A program made the translations under genes and the position numbers. 64,000 nt of DNA. Source: Herbidospora sakaeratensis (GTDB lineage: Bacteria > Actinomycetota > Actinomycetes > Streptosporangiales > Streptosporangiaceae). Position 1 is the first letter of the stretch. Every line of letters begins with the position of its first letter. A model generated the notes under the pieces. The model had not been told where the DNA came from, searched no databases, and worked only from the letters and a program-made list of their open reading frames with translations. Positions 51,437 to 61,461 of this stretch are shown here, piece after piece. The DNA lies in contig NZ_BBXC01000012.1 of NCBI RefSeq assembly GCF_001570525.1, positions 112,696 to 176,695 on the forward strand, given 5' to 3'.

Positions 51437-52614
51437 ATGCCGAGCTTCAGGGCCAATGCCCCGATTTCGTCAAGCAGTGCGTCGGGGGGGCGGGCCAGGT
51501 CGAGCGCATGCTGATGAATGGTGATGCCCGCGTGCCGCACCCGGTGGGCGGTGTGCTCGGCCTCGCCCTTGGCGTAGACGAGGTGGCCGTCTGACAGGTT
51601 GAGCGCGGTGCAGTAGGCGAGCATCTGGTAGAGGTCGGCGTCGGGGAAACCGTCAGGTTTTTCGGCCTTGTACTTCGCGTCGGCCACCACGGCCGGGGTG
51701 CCGTCTTCGGTGTAACGCACGAAGTCGGGAATGATCCGGATCGCACCACCCTCGTCGAGGTGGTGACCTGCCTGCAGAACGCAGGGGCCGGTGCTGATCT
51801 CACGCAGCGCGGTCGTCACGAAGTCCTCGAAGACCTTCGCCATGTCGAAGAGGAAGCCGCTGACGGTGAACTCTCCGGGCAGGTGGTCGACGGAGCTGCC
51901 GCGCAGTAACAGCTCGGCCAGCCGAAGCGCATGGTGGTAGCGGGCGTTGAGCCGGCTGGGCCTCCAAGCGGGTAACCGTTGACCGCGTCCGATCGGCGTG
52001 ACGTCGCCCAGGCGGAGCCGGAGTCTCAGCAGGCCGCCACGCACATCGTGATCGACCCCCGGCAACCGGCGGAGCCGCTCGACCGTGGTTCGCAGCAGCC
52101 GGTTCTCCACGATGTCGGTCGTGTACTCGTCATGCGCGATCTCCAGCGGGATCATCCGGCCGTGATACCGGCGGATCTGCTCCGCCTCGCGGATACGTCC
52201 CCGCACCACGAGAGCCGTCTCATCCGTTGCCCGGTAGCCCTGCAGCAACCCCTGCCGCAGAGCCGTGTCCGCCTGCCGGGCGAAGAGCCGGGCGAGCACC
52301 GGCAGCAGGTCCGTGGCCTCACCGAGCTGTACCTCGTCGGCCCGCCAGCCTTTGGGATCGAGGCTGTAGCCGAGGAGGAAGAGCAGTCGGCTGATAGGCA
52401 GCTTGGGGGCGATGTGCAGGGCGATCGTCTGCCCGTCGGGCGCGATGACCGTGGCCGCACCGATCTTCCGTCGGGCCTTCAGCCGCCACTGACCGGGATG
52501 CCACGGATCGGGTGTGGCTTCGACGAGACCGGAGGCTGCCAGAGCCTGGCCGACGGCGGCGGGCAGCGCCACCGAGCGTGCCGGACCGCGTTCCCTCAGC
52601 TCGATCGGAGTCAC
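51433..52614 (-). CDS. mcrC: McrC-type restriction endonuclease subunit
   Basis: A 393-residue McrC-like protein. The N-terminal part (AATVIAPDGQTIALHIAPKLPISRLLFLLGYS) and the middle (GYRATDETALVVRGRIREAEQIRR) match the family, and the C-terminal PD-(D/E)xK nuclease shows IIPDFVRYTEDGTPAVVADAKYK, with the catalytic Asp...DAK triad. McrC partners the AAA protein McrB to cut DNA carrying modified bases. It starts at GTG 52614 inside the McrB stop codon (GTGA overlap) and overlaps the helicase gene by four bases, so the genes are translationally coupled. Confidence 0.92.
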   Translation of the reverse strand: MTPIELRERGPARSVALPAAVGQALAASGLVEATPDPWHPGQWRLKARRKIGAATVIAPDGQTIALHIAPKLPISRLLFLLGYSLDPKGWRADEVQLGEATDLLPVLARLFARQADTALRQGLLQGYRATDETALVVRGRIREAEQIRRYHGRMIPLEIAHDEYTTDIVENRLLRTTVERLRRLPGVDHDVRGGLLRLRLRLGDVTPIGRGQRLPAWRPSRLNARYHHALRLAELLLRGSSVDHLPGEFTVSGFLFDMAKVFEDFVTTALREISTGPCVLQAGHHLDEGGAIRIIPDFVRYTEDGTPAVVADAKYKAEKPDGFPDADLYQMLAYCTALNLSDGHLVYAKGEAEHTAHRVRHAGITIHQHALDLARPPDALLDEIGALALKLGI

Positions 52615-54422
52615 GACGACTCGATCGCAGCCCGCAGCGCTTTCAGGCCATAACGTTGCTCGACGTCGACGCCCTCGCCGTAGTGATGTTCCTCGAGTAG
52701 TGGCAGGATCTTCGTGCGCCAGGCACGCTCCAGTCCTCCCTCGCGGTAGACACCCTTCTTCATCAGGTACGACGGCCCGATCCGGAAGTCCGCGTCCACG
52801 ATGCGCCGATTGAGTATGTCGAGCAGGTCGGCCGGTTCGCGATCGTGTTCCTCCCGTTCTAGCCATCGGCGCAGAAGGCCACGGGTCGGCTCGATCCTCG
52901 GTGACAGTTCGACGAAGGAGAAGCGGCGGCGCATGGCGGCGTCCACGAGCGCGATCGAACGGTCGGCGGTGTTCATGGTGCCGATGACGAACAGGTTCGG
53001 CGGCAGGGCGAAGTCGTCTCCCGAGTACGTGAGCCGCACCGACTTGTTGCGGTATTCCAGCAGAAAGTACAACTCGCCAAAGACCTTCGCCAGGTTGGCC
53101 CGGTTGATCTCGTCGACGATGAGGAAGTGCGGGACGTGCCGGTTGCCCTCACGGGAGGCCAGATCGGCCAGCTCACGCAGGGGCCCCGCTGTGAGCCGGA
53201 AGGCGACCTGCCGGGTCTCCGGGTCCTCCTTCGGCCGGAAGCCCTCGAAGAAGTCCTCGTAGGCGTAGGACGGATGGAACTGAACCAGTTTGACCTGTTC
53301 AGGGCCGCCACCGAGGAATTCCGCCAGCTTGAGCGCCAGGAAGGTCTTGCCCGTGCCGGGCGGGCCGTACAGCACCAGCTGACGGTCGTCCCACAGTAGG
53401 TCGCGCACTTCACGTAGCCACTCCACGTCGTGGATCAGCAGGTCGTCGGCCAGTTCCTTGGTCGGCTCCGGCAGCTCCAGCTCCCGCCGGGCGACGATCG
53501 CGGGGATCTCTCCGGTCGAGTCGCCGTCCAGCCCCTCGGCCTCGTCGAGCAGTTCCTCGTCACTGCGCCCGAGGCCGACGAGCAGGGCTTCGACGGAGGT
53601 GAGGTCCACGACGTCGTCTTGGGTGGAGAGCTTCTGCTGGAGCTCCTCAGGCAGTTCCTCGTACGTGTAGCCGATGCTCTGCCACTCCACCGGCCGCCGC
53701 AGGTTGGACCGGTTCGCATCGGAGGTGACCTGCTCGACGTCGCCGGTGACCTCTCCGACATGGAGCAGGCCGTTGGAGATCGTGCAGACCGTATCGCCCG
53801 GCTTCATCCGGGACAGGAAGATGTGGAACTCGTCGACCAGCCGTGACCGCTCGCTGTAGGGACGGGACGCGTAGTCCTCCTCGACGAACCCGCGCAACTG
53901 GTCTTTGGTCATGCCCTGCGAAACGCCCTCGCGCAGGCGGCTCGCGGCGAGACTCACGCGCTGCTCGGGCAGCCAGAGGCGCTGAACGAGGTTGACCCCG
54001 GCGACATTGGAACCACGGATCAGCCAGGCACGGCTGGGGCCTGCGACAGCTGTCTGCAGGTAGTCGCCGAGGGGATGGCCGCCGGCGCTCTTCCATTCCG
54101 TCCAGCCGTTGGAGCTACGGCCAAGCAGGATCTCGGCTGCGGCCGAAGGGGAGTTGTAGATGATGTCCTCGGCCGTCTCCAGATAGCCGGGCCAGCTTGC
54201 CGACTGAACGATCTTGCCCGCAGCGATCTGGTGTTCACGCAAGTCGTTGGAGGAAGGCATCCGCGTTGGAAAAGACGGCACCACTTCTGGCCGGACCGGT
54301 GATCCTGCCAGTACCAGGAATTTCTGGCTGCCGTTGGTTCCCTTTTCGTCCAGTAACCGCCCGCGGCCTGAGGGGCCGCCGTGCGGTAGGCGGATGTGGA
54401 ACTCGGGATACTCGGTGGACAT
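52611..54422 (-). CDS. mcrB: McrB-type AAA NTPase with DUF4357-like and reader domains
   Basis: A 603-residue protein. Residues about 85-125 match DUF4357 (SPSAAAEILLGRSSNGWTEWKSAGG), a small domain known beside GIY-YIG and restriction proteins. Residues about 190-260 (FLSRMKPGDTVCTISNGLLHVGEVTGDVEQV) look like a beta-barrel DNA-modification reader. The rest is the McrB AAA motor: Walker A GPPGTGKT (353-360), QFHPSYAYEDFFEG, Walker B LIVDEINRANLAKVFGELYF and the signature IGTMNTADRSIALVDAAMRRRF. It would translocate or sense DNA and drive McrC. The start is ATG 54422, sharing one base with the upstream stop (TGATG); a TTG at 54425 is less likely. Confidence 0.9.
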   Translation of the reverse strand: MSTEYPEFHIRLPHGGPSGRGRLLDEKGTNGSQKFLVLAGSPVRPEVVPSFPTRMPSSNDLREHQIAAGKIVQSASWPGYLETAEDIIYNSPSAAAEILLGRSSNGWTEWKSAGGHPLGDYLQTAVAGPSRAWLIRGSNVAGVNLVQRLWLPEQRVSLAASRLREGVSQGMTKDQLRGFVEEDYASRPYSERSRLVDEFHIFLSRMKPGDTVCTISNGLLHVGEVTGDVEQVTSDANRSNLRRPVEWQSIGYTYEELPEELQQKLSTQDDVVDLTSVEALLVGLGRSDEELLDEAEGLDGDSTGEIPAIVARRELELPEPTKELADDLLIHDVEWLREVRDLLWDDRQLVLYGPPGTGKTFLALKLAEFLGGGPEQVKLVQFHPSYAYEDFFEGFRPKEDPETRQVAFRLTAGPLRELADLASREGNRHVPHFLIVDEINRANLAKVFGELYFLLEYRNKSVRLTYSGDDFALPPNLFVIGTMNTADRSIALVDAAMRRRFSFVELSPRIEPTRGLLRRWLEREEHDREPADLLDILNRRIVDADFRIGPSYLMKKGVYREGGLERAWRTKILPLLEEHHYGEGVDVEQRYGLKALRAAIESS

Positions 54423-57400
54423 CAAGTCACTCCGTTACCGGTACGACCGGCGTCAGCGGGATGGCGGGGGCCGTGGCCGGGCGGTGGGAACAGCGTGGAG
54501 GTGTAGTTCTCGCCGTCGACGAGTGGGGTGTCGAGGCTGACACCTGCGGGGGCCATGCGGTTGTATTCGGCGAGGACGAGGTCCTTGGTGCGGTAGGTAC
54601 CGTATTTGGCGATCTCGTTGTTCTTCAGTCCACCGGTCTCGGATTGGAATGTCTCGAGGATGTAGTCGACGTCGTCGCGGGCGATCCCATAGAGGTGGAA
54701 GAAGTAGGCGTCCAGCTCGGCGCGGATCATTGTACGGCGCTGCACGTCCCACTCGAAGGGAGCGCCGGAATCGCCGAGGTCGCGCGCGAGTCCAACCAGG
54801 TCATGGGCAGTGTAAACAAGCTCGAGCACTCTCGGGATGATGAATGGAATGTGGGGAGCGAAGTTATCGGGAGTGGGAACGGGGAGTTGCTTCCAGACCA
54901 TCAGCGCCAGGTGGATGCCGCCGACTTTCTGTCGTGCCACGAAATCGAAGACCAGGGAACTCTGGGCAGCGATAAGCGCCCCCACGAGTGGAGGCGGTAC
55001 ATGAGGGAACATCAGCGGGAACGTGTGGATGACGGCCGTACGCGGAATGAAGGCTGGAATGGCGGTCCGCTCGTTGGTCGACGATGTTACATCGCACCAG
55101 CCGCATAGCCAGCTCCGTTCCCACTTCACATCATTCAGTCGCGGAGAGATACCTGGAACCTTAAGTTCCTTATCCTTTCTTCGAACTGGGATCCAATCGC
55201 GCTGGTCTATCCAGTTGAGTGAAACGACAGATCGTCCTGCATCCTTAAGGCTGTCGGTGTCCAAGTAGCGGGGCTGGTTTTGGCGATTTACTGCCGTTTC
55301 GCTCTTGACTACGTCTGCGGCGCGATGGTTGAAGAAGTCGACCATTTTCGCTTCGTACAGCGGAAGCATCTTTCCTTCGCCGCGAACAAAGACATTCTTC
55401 TGGAGTTCCCAACCTTCCGCCTCCAGTTCCTCCCGCGTGCGCAAGAGATCGCCATCGTTGGCGTTCCGGAAGAGATATTTAAATTCTATCGGCCATGGGT
55501 TGCCACCACCCAAGGATTCATTGCTCAGTACTGGCAGGCGTCGGTAGATCGCGAGCGTGAGGTCGGCGTCTCGCCGTGTGCGGAAGATCGGAAGTGATCC
55601 GGTGTTGGGGCTGATGGTGGCGATCTCCTCGGGGCTGAGGGCGAAGGCGCGTTCAGCGTCGTCAAGATCGGCCGAATCTTCTAGGAAGAAGGCGAACTTC
55701 GCCGCTGGTTCCCGTAGACCGCTTCCCATCAGTGAAAGCAGGCAGAACTTGTAGCGAGAGTCTACTCCGAGGAAGAGTTTCTTGCGGTTCTCGAAATCAT
55801 AGAGGAGGGAAATGGCGCCGCGGCGGGTCAGATCGCCAAACAGATGCTGTGCACCCGCGCTCGTTGCGATAGCGGTCGGAATGATGCAGCCGAAGCGACC
55901 GTCCGGGGCGACGATGGTGGAGAAATGCTCGGCGAAGAGCTGATCCACCTGTAGTTTGGTAACGCCGCCAGTCGTGAGTCCTTTCGCGCACAGTGGAAAG
56001 ACGCCGGAGCTGCTCGCGAACAGTGATGTGGACTTCAGCTTGCGCCGCTCGGCTTGATACCGCATCCCCGCCTCGGGGTTTTCCTTCTCCCAAGCCGCGA
56101 TACGTCTGCCTCGCGCCGCGCCGGCAATTTCGGCGATTGACGGCTCAATGACGCTGAAGTATTTTTTGTCCTCGAATTCCAATCTGTCCCAGGGCGGGTT
56201 GCCGAGCACGCAGGAGAAGCCACCCGACCAGCCGGTTGCCAGGTCCACGGCCTTGCCGGAGTCACCCTCCGGGACATGGAAGATGTCGGGAAACGCCAGG
56301 TGCCAGTGGAAGAACCGGTACTCGTCACGTAGTCGCACGATTTCGTCGCGGATCTCTAGCGAAGGGGCATCAGCCTCTGGATCTTGGAGAGAGCGGAAGA
56401 CGTCGTGTGTGATTGCGGGTGGGGCGTCCTTGGTTTTTCGCCACATGAAAGCCGCGCACCAGGCGTCGGCGAGGTGTCGGGCGTTGATGTAGTCGAGAGA
56501 TGACTCCCAGTCCTGGTAGTCGGCCTCTTGCCGATGGACCTGCATCAACGTGTTATCCGGCGCATTGGCGATGGCCCGGAGGCCAGGGACGAATGCGGTG
56601 TTGGCTACTTTCGTCGTCGTCGATCGGTTGAACAGTCCGCTCCAGCCAGCGCGCTCCCGCTCGTTCTCATTCTGAAGCAATGCCGCGAACTTGATGTCGT
56701 CGCCGTCGACCGCCTTGAACGCCTTACTGGGGATGCCGTCACGCATCAGCGCCGGCGTGGCTCCGATCAGCCCGTTGCCCAGCTTGATGTGGGCGTCCAG
56801 GAAACCCAGAGCCTTGCCCGGCTCGATCGCCTCCAGCCAGAGCGACACCTTGGCGAGCTCGACGGCCATCGGGTTGAGGTCGACCCCGTACACACACCTG
56901 TTGACGACCTCCCGCAGGGCTCGACGGACCGCGTCGAACGTCGGTTCGGGGTTGCCTTCCCGCACGGCGGCGATCCGCTTGGCGATCCGGCGAGCGGCGG
57001 CGACCAGGAAGTGCCCGGAACCACAGGCGGGGTCGCAGACGGTCAGCGACAGCAACTCGGCGACGATGTGTGCGGCCGGATCCGGCTTCCCCGCCTCCGA
57101 CGCCTTGATCTCGCCCCGTTTCTGTGCGTCGTCGATGACCGGGTCGAGTGTGGAGTCGAGCAGGGTCTCGATGAGTGAGCTAGGCGTGTAGTAGGAGCCG
57201 GTCTTCTTACGGTCGTTACCTAGCCGGTTGACCAGCTCGAAGGTGCGGTCGACGGCGCTGTGCTTGGGGACCAGCTCCAGAAGTGACTCGTAGATCGAAC
57301 CGAGTTCCTCCGAGCCCATGTTGCGGTAGTCCACCTGTCGCCAACGGCTTGAGCCGACGTCTCTTACACGTGCGAGGTGCCGGACCGCCTCCAGCAGAGA

Positions 57401-58570
57401 GGCGTTGGCCAGCGACGCTCCCCGCAGCAGGAGATCGGACGCCGTGTCGTCGAAGAGCCCACCCAGACCCGGCAGTCCCAGCTCGGGGCGGCCGTTTTCG
57501 TCGGCCAGGGCGTCGAGGACGATCCGCAGTGCCTGATAGAGGTCGGTGTGCGAGGTGCCGCGTCGGCGCAGGGCGTGCTGACGAAGCCGTGCGGAGGAGA
57601 AGTAGTCGGCATAGCGCCTGCGGGTTTCCTCATCTATGCGCGGTGGGTGGAGCACGTCGCGGTCCTCGGCCACGAAGAGGAAGATCAACCGGTAGACCAT
57701 CCGCAACAGGGCGGCGTGGAAAGTGGTGACGTCCAGGTCGGCGCGGAGCTTGTCGTTGGCCGGGTGCTTGAGGAATCCGGTGCCGAGCGAGGTGATGGCC
57801 TTCTGGACACCGTCGCGGTGGCTGTCCAGGGCACGAGTGCCGGAGGCGATCGCATCGACCCGCCACTTCTCCAGCCAGCACGCCGAGGGCGCCTCGCCCT
57901 CTTCAAGCTTGAAGCGTGAGTAGTGCAGCAGTCGGTAGAGCAGCACGAACTCGCTGAAGAGCTCGCCGTCGAAGATCGCCTCCAGGTCGAACTCGACATA
58001 GGACGCGGTGGCCAGGGCGCTGGAGTCCCGCAGCAGCCGAAGGCTGCGGCCGTTGGTGACGACACCCCACAGGTGTGCCTCGGTCCGGTTCAGCAGCTCC
58101 TGGACCAGGGACTGCGGCGGGACGGCGTTCGCGCCACGCTTGTCCAGGCCGGCGTTCCAGGCGACCAGGTGGATGGGGACGTGGTTCCACCGATGACTGA
58201 TCACGAAGGTCTTGCCGCCGTCGTCGGACGGCAGCCCAGAACCGCCGACGGACGTGAGGTCACCGAAACCGAGCTCGGCGAAGAGCGGCGCCAGCCACTG
58301 GTTGGTCGCCAGGCCCGTCGGGTCAGCAGGGACCGCGGCCTCGGGGGCGACCGGCAGCTTGCCGCGCAGTTCTTTCCAGACCGACTTGAGATAGTCCCAG
58401 TGTCGTTCGGCGTCGTCGCGCACCGAGCGGGAGCCGATCACCTTGTAGTCGGCCGGCTTGGAACCGATGACGTCCTTGCCCTCGGAGATGCGCAGCAGCA
58501 TGTCCGCGGGGAGCAGCCCGCCGACGGTGTGGACGGCGGAGAAGACCTGGTTGCGGGTGACGGCGGACAT
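54422..58570 (-). CDS. Eco57I-like adenine methylase (class 1 DISARM DrmMI-like)
   Basis: A 1382-residue protein of the large N6-adenine methylase type found as DrmMI in class 1 DISARM and related to PglX/Eco57I. The catalytic motifs are present: motif I DPACGSGHFLVAA (513-525) and motif IV GNPPWDRLEFED (789-800). The N-terminal 450 residues are helical (typical of the family: LVYRLI..FVAEDRDVLHPP), and the C-terminal 550 residues form the DNA-recognition part. It would mark host DNA to protect it from the rest of the system. Starts at ATG 58570 sharing one base with the upstream stop. GC content drops to about 50 percent in the C-terminal half (about 55000-56500), unlike its ends and neighbours. 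Confidence 0.86.
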   Translation of the reverse strand: MSAVTRNQVFSAVHTVGGLLPADMLLRISEGKDVIGSKPADYKVIGSRSVRDDAERHWDYLKSVWKELRGKLPVAPEAAVPADPTGLATNQWLAPLFAELGFGDLTSVGGSGLPSDDGGKTFVISHRWNHVPIHLVAWNAGLDKRGANAVPPQSLVQELLNRTEAHLWGVVTNGRSLRLLRDSSALATASYVEFDLEAIFDGELFSEFVLLYRLLHYSRFKLEEGEAPSACWLEKWRVDAIASGTRALDSHRDGVQKAITSLGTGFLKHPANDKLRADLDVTTFHAALLRMVYRLIFLFVAEDRDVLHPPRIDEETRRRYADYFSSARLRQHALRRRGTSHTDLYQALRIVLDALADENGRPELGLPGLGGLFDDTASDLLLRGASLANASLLEAVRHLARVRDVGSSRWRQVDYRNMGSEELGSIYESLLELVPKHSAVDRTFELVNRLGNDRKKTGSYYTPSSLIETLLDSTLDPVIDDAQKRGEIKASEAGKPDPAAHIVAELLSLTVCDPACGSGHFLVAAARRIAKRIAAVREGNPEPTFDAVRRALREVVNRCVYGVDLNPMAVELAKVSLWLEAIEPGKALGFLDAHIKLGNGLIGATPALMRDGIPSKAFKAVDGDDIKFAALLQNENERERAGWSGLFNRSTTTKVANTAFVPGLRAIANAPDNTLMQVHRQEADYQDWESSLDYINARHLADAWCAAFMWRKTKDAPPAITHDVFRSLQDPEADAPSLEIRDEIVRLRDEYRFFHWHLAFPDIFHVPEGDSGKAVDLATGWSGGFSCVLGNPPWDRLEFEDKKYFSVIEPSIAEIAGAARGRRIAAWEKENPEAGMRYQAERRKLKSTSLFASSSGVFPLCAKGLTTGGVTKLQVDQLFAEHFSTIVAPDGRFGCIIPTAIATSAGAQHLFGDLTRRGAISLLYDFENRKKLFLGVDSRYKFCLLSLMGSGLREPAAKFAFFLEDSADLDDAERAFALSPEEIATISPNTGSLPIFRTRRDADLTLAIYRRLPVLSNESLGGGNPWPIEFKYLFRNANDGDLLRTREELEAEGWELQKNVFVRGEGKMLPLYEAKMVDFFNHRAADVVKSETAVNRQNQPRYLDTDSLKDAGRSVVSLNWIDQRDWIPVRRKDKELKVPGISPRLNDVKWERSWLCGWCDVTSSTNERTAIPAFIPRTAVIHTFPLMFPHVPPPLVGALIAAQSSLVFDFVARQKVGGIHLALMVWKQLPVPTPDNFAPHIPFIIPRVLELVYTAHDLVGLARDLGDSGAPFEWDVQRRTMIRAELDAYFFHLYGIARDDVDYILETFQSETGGLKNNEIAKYGTYRTKDLVLAEYNRMAPAGVSLDTPLVDGENYTSTLFPPPGHGPRHPADAGRTGNGVT

Positions 58571-61461
58571 CAGGCGGCCCCTCCGGCGGGCAGATAGACA
58601 TAGGCGCCGAGGATGTCGGCGGATTCTTGCACGGTGACGTCCAGACCTCGGACGATCTCGCCTGAGGCGCTGCGAACCCGGCGGTGGGATTCGCGGAGCT
58701 CGGCTTCGAGTTCTTTGCCGTAGACGCCCAGATGATCGGAGGTCGCCTGCAGGCCGTCGAGCACACGGGCCATGGTGCGCTCACCGAAGGCCCGGTCGGT
58801 GTTGTCGTCGGCGGTCGCCTCGACAAGGCCGAGCGCCTCTTCGTCCGACAGCCAGACGGCGTTCGCCGGAGCACCCTGGAATGCCAGCAGCCGCGCGTCC
58901 TCGGCGACGATCTGCCGCTCGCCCGATCGTGAGGGCAGCGTGAGGTGGAAGCGGTAGCGGACCAGAAGCAAGGTGGTGCGCGTGTGCACTGCATTGGTAC
59001 GGATGACACCACAGCGCTTGGCCAGACGCCTCTCGGTTCCCACCTTCTCCAATGCGGTGTTGAGCACGTATCCGGCGAGGGCCCCGACGACGGGATCGGT
59101 GCGGACCAGGGCCACCTCACCGCGTGCCACCGCGGCCGTGGTCCGGAACGAGATCGGGCGACCCGCTTCGACGGCGTCGCCGCCGACGACCGGTGCGAGC
59201 GCGTCGCGGAGCCCCGCGGGGGTCCCGGTCACGTCGACGGTGAAATCGCCCGAGCCGCTCTCTCGCAGCACGCCGTCGAGCGCGGGCAACGCCTGCCGCA
59301 CGAAATCCCGGACCTCGTCACCCCGGCCCAAAGTGTCGCGGATGGCGGCGACCTCGCGGGCCACCTCTTCGGGGTGGATGGAGCGTTGGGCGAAACGGGA
59401 GCGGGAGCTGCGCTCACGTTCGGCGGCCGAGTTCCAGTCGGACTCGAGAACGGTGGCCTTGCGGTCGATCTCCTCCATGTCGAAGAGCGCATCCTGGTTG
59501 GGCCGCTGGCTCCGCATGAGGATCCACTCGACGATCGCGTCGGTCACCCCGGTGGAGGCCGCGTCGGGCACGGAGACGGAGATGCCGAGGTCCTTGCGGA
59601 TCTGCCGGTGCTTGCGGATGAGCACCTCGAGGACCTTGCCGTCGATGCCGTTGTCGTTGCCGTAGAGGGTGATGACCTTGACGGTGTCCTTGTTCTGGCC
59701 GTAGCGGTCGACGCGGCCCTCGCGCTGGTCGTGGCGCGTCGGGTTCCAGGCCAGGTCGTAGTGGACGACCGCGTCGAAGTGGTGCTGAAGGTTGACACCT
59801 TCCGACAGGCAGTCGGTGGCGATGAGGACGCGACGGGCCGCCGCGTCGGTGCCGGCTTCCTCGGCCAGTTCCGCGATGCGCTGGAGTCGCTGCTGCGGGG
59901 AGAGCGTGCCGGTCACCGCGCGGACGACGGTCTTCTTACCGAGCTTGCCGTCGAGATGTTCGGCGACGTACTCGGCGGTCGGGATGTAGCGGCAGAAGAC
60001 GATCGGATGGTAGCCGTCGGCGATCAACGACTTGAGGTGTTTGACCAGGGCGGCCAGCTTCAGATCCTGCGTCTGGCCTTCCAGGGCTTCGGCACGGTCG
60101 GCGAGCTCCGCCAGTCGTACACCTGCATCGTCGATCTCGGCACCCGGGGCGACGTCGAGCCCTTCCATGACGTCGCTGTCGGCGCCGTCGCCGGTGAGCG
60201 GCGCACCGAGCTTGTCGGCCTCCTCGGCGGTGGCGGCCAGCGCGGCGGCCGAGCGGGTGCGCAGGGTCTGGGCGGCGGCGCGCGGGGAGGAGACCAGGGA
60301 ACGGAGCAGGGCGATCGCCGACCACCAGGCGATCCTGGCCTCCCGCTTGCCGCGGTCACCGGCGGCACTGACCCGCTCGCCGGCATAGGCGATCGCGTCG
60401 TCCAGGAGGGCGCGGTAGGAGGGCGAGAGCCGGTAGGTCTCGTCTTTGAAGAATCGGTCGGAAGGGAAGGCGGTGTCCTCGGCCAGGGAGTCGTCGGCCA
60501 GGCCGTCGCTCACGGTCAGGAACTGCCGTACATCTGCCCTCTTACGCTGGACGAAGTGCTGGGCGAGCAATCGGCGGTCTGAGTCAAGGTCGAGCTCGAC
60601 GCGAGCCAGCTCCGGCTTGACCAGGCCGAGGAGGTTGCGGAAGGCGCTCTCCTTGCCGCTGTGCGGGGTCGCGGTGACCAGCAGCAGATGCCGCTCCGGT
60701 TCCGCGGCCACCCGCTGCAGCAGTTCGTAGCGGAGCTGGTTCTGGGCCGAGGTGGCGTCGTCGGCTGCGACGCAGGTGTGCGCCTCGTCCACGATCACCA
60801 GATCGGGACAGTGCCGGACGAAGTCATCGCGGTGGCGGGTGGACTTGATGAAGTCGGTGGAGACGATCACATGCGGGTGCCGGTCGAAGAGTGACTGACC
60901 GAGGTCGAGTCCGCGCTCCAGTCTGGAGACGGTGGAGGCCAGAACCAGTTCGGCGTCGATGCCGAACTTGGTGCGCAGCTCCTCCTGCCACTGCTCGGCC
61001 AGGGCGGGAGAGCAGAGCACGGCCAGGCGATCGGCGCTGCCCTGCGCGAGGAGTTCGGCGGCGATGAGACCGGCCTCGACGGTCTTGCCGATACCGACGT
61101 CGTCGGAGATCAACATGCGCACGGTTCTCTGACGCAGTGCCATCATCAGCGGAACGAGCTGGTAGGCACGGGGTTCGACCGCGATCCCGGCCAGCGATCG
61201 GAACGGTCCCGCCCCGGAGCGGAATCCGATGCGCAACGCGGCGCGAAGCAGACCGGCGTCGTGCTGGTTGCCCAGATCCGTGGGCGAAGGCGGGGCGAAC
61301 TGGGCGCTGCCTACCGTCTCGAAAGCCGGGAAGACGGCCGCGATGTCATCGTCGGCGCCGCCCAGCGGACGCAGCACCAGCATGTCGGGGGCACTCTCGG
61401 GGAGCACGACCCAATCCCGGCCGCGGGCGGACACCAACGAACCGGGGGAGTAGGTGGGCAT
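58570..61461 (-). CDS. drmD: SNF2-type helicase (class 1 DISARM DrmD-like)
   Basis: A 963-residue superfamily 2 helicase. It shows motif I DDVGIGKTVEAG (120-131), motif II DEAH (225-228), motif III TATPHSG, the C-terminal FCRYIPTAEYVA and motif VI QREGRVDRYGQ (579-589), the arrangement of bacterial SNF2/RapA-like helicases and of DrmD. It starts at ATG 61461 sharing one base with the stop of the upstream helicase-DUF1998 gene, and ends in the same way against the methylase gene. In DISARM, DrmD is the class 1 specific ATPase. Equation with drmD is by architecture and gene order, not by a search. Confidence 0.85.
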   Translation of the reverse strand: MPTYSPGSLVSARGRDWVVLPESAPDMLVLRPLGGADDDIAAVFPAFETVGSAQFAPPSPTDLGNQHDAGLLRAALRIGFRSGAGPFRSLAGIAVEPRAYQLVPLMMALRQRTVRMLISDDVGIGKTVEAGLIAAELLAQGSADRLAVLCSPALAEQWQEELRTKFGIDAELVLASTVSRLERGLDLGQSLFDRHPHVIVSTDFIKSTRHRDDFVRHCPDLVIVDEAHTCVAADDATSAQNQLRYELLQRVAAEPERHLLLVTATPHSGKESAFRNLLGLVKPELARVELDLDSDRRLLAQHFVQRKRADVRQFLTVSDGLADDSLAEDTAFPSDRFFKDETYRLSPSYRALLDDAIAYAGERVSAAGDRGKREARIAWWSAIALLRSLVSSPRAAAQTLRTRSAAALAATAEEADKLGAPLTGDGADSDVMEGLDVAPGAEIDDAGVRLAELADRAEALEGQTQDLKLAALVKHLKSLIADGYHPIVFCRYIPTAEYVAEHLDGKLGKKTVVRAVTGTLSPQQRLQRIAELAEEAGTDAAARRVLIATDCLSEGVNLQHHFDAVVHYDLAWNPTRHDQREGRVDRYGQNKDTVKVITLYGNDNGIDGKVLEVLIRKHRQIRKDLGISVSVPDAASTGVTDAIVEWILMRSQRPNQDALFDMEEIDRKATVLESDWNSAAERERSSRSRFAQRSIHPEEVAREVAAIRDTLGRGDEVRDFVRQALPALDGVLRESGSGDFTVDVTGTPAGLRDALAPVVGGDAVEAGRPISFRTTAAVARGEVALVRTDPVVGALAGYVLNTALEKVGTERRLAKRCGVIRTNAVHTRTTLLLVRYRFHLTLPSRSGERQIVAEDARLLAFQGAPANAVWLSDEEALGLVEATADDNTDRAFGERTMARVLDGLQATSDHLGVYGKELEAELRESHRRVRSASGEIVRGLDVTVQESADILGAYVYLPAGGAA

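Noticed and set aside
54422-61461. Assignment as BREX (PglX plus partners)
   Set aside because: The methylase has PglX-like features, but no pglZ, brxC or brxL gene is visible and the SNF2/DUF1998 partners point to a DISARM-like set instead.
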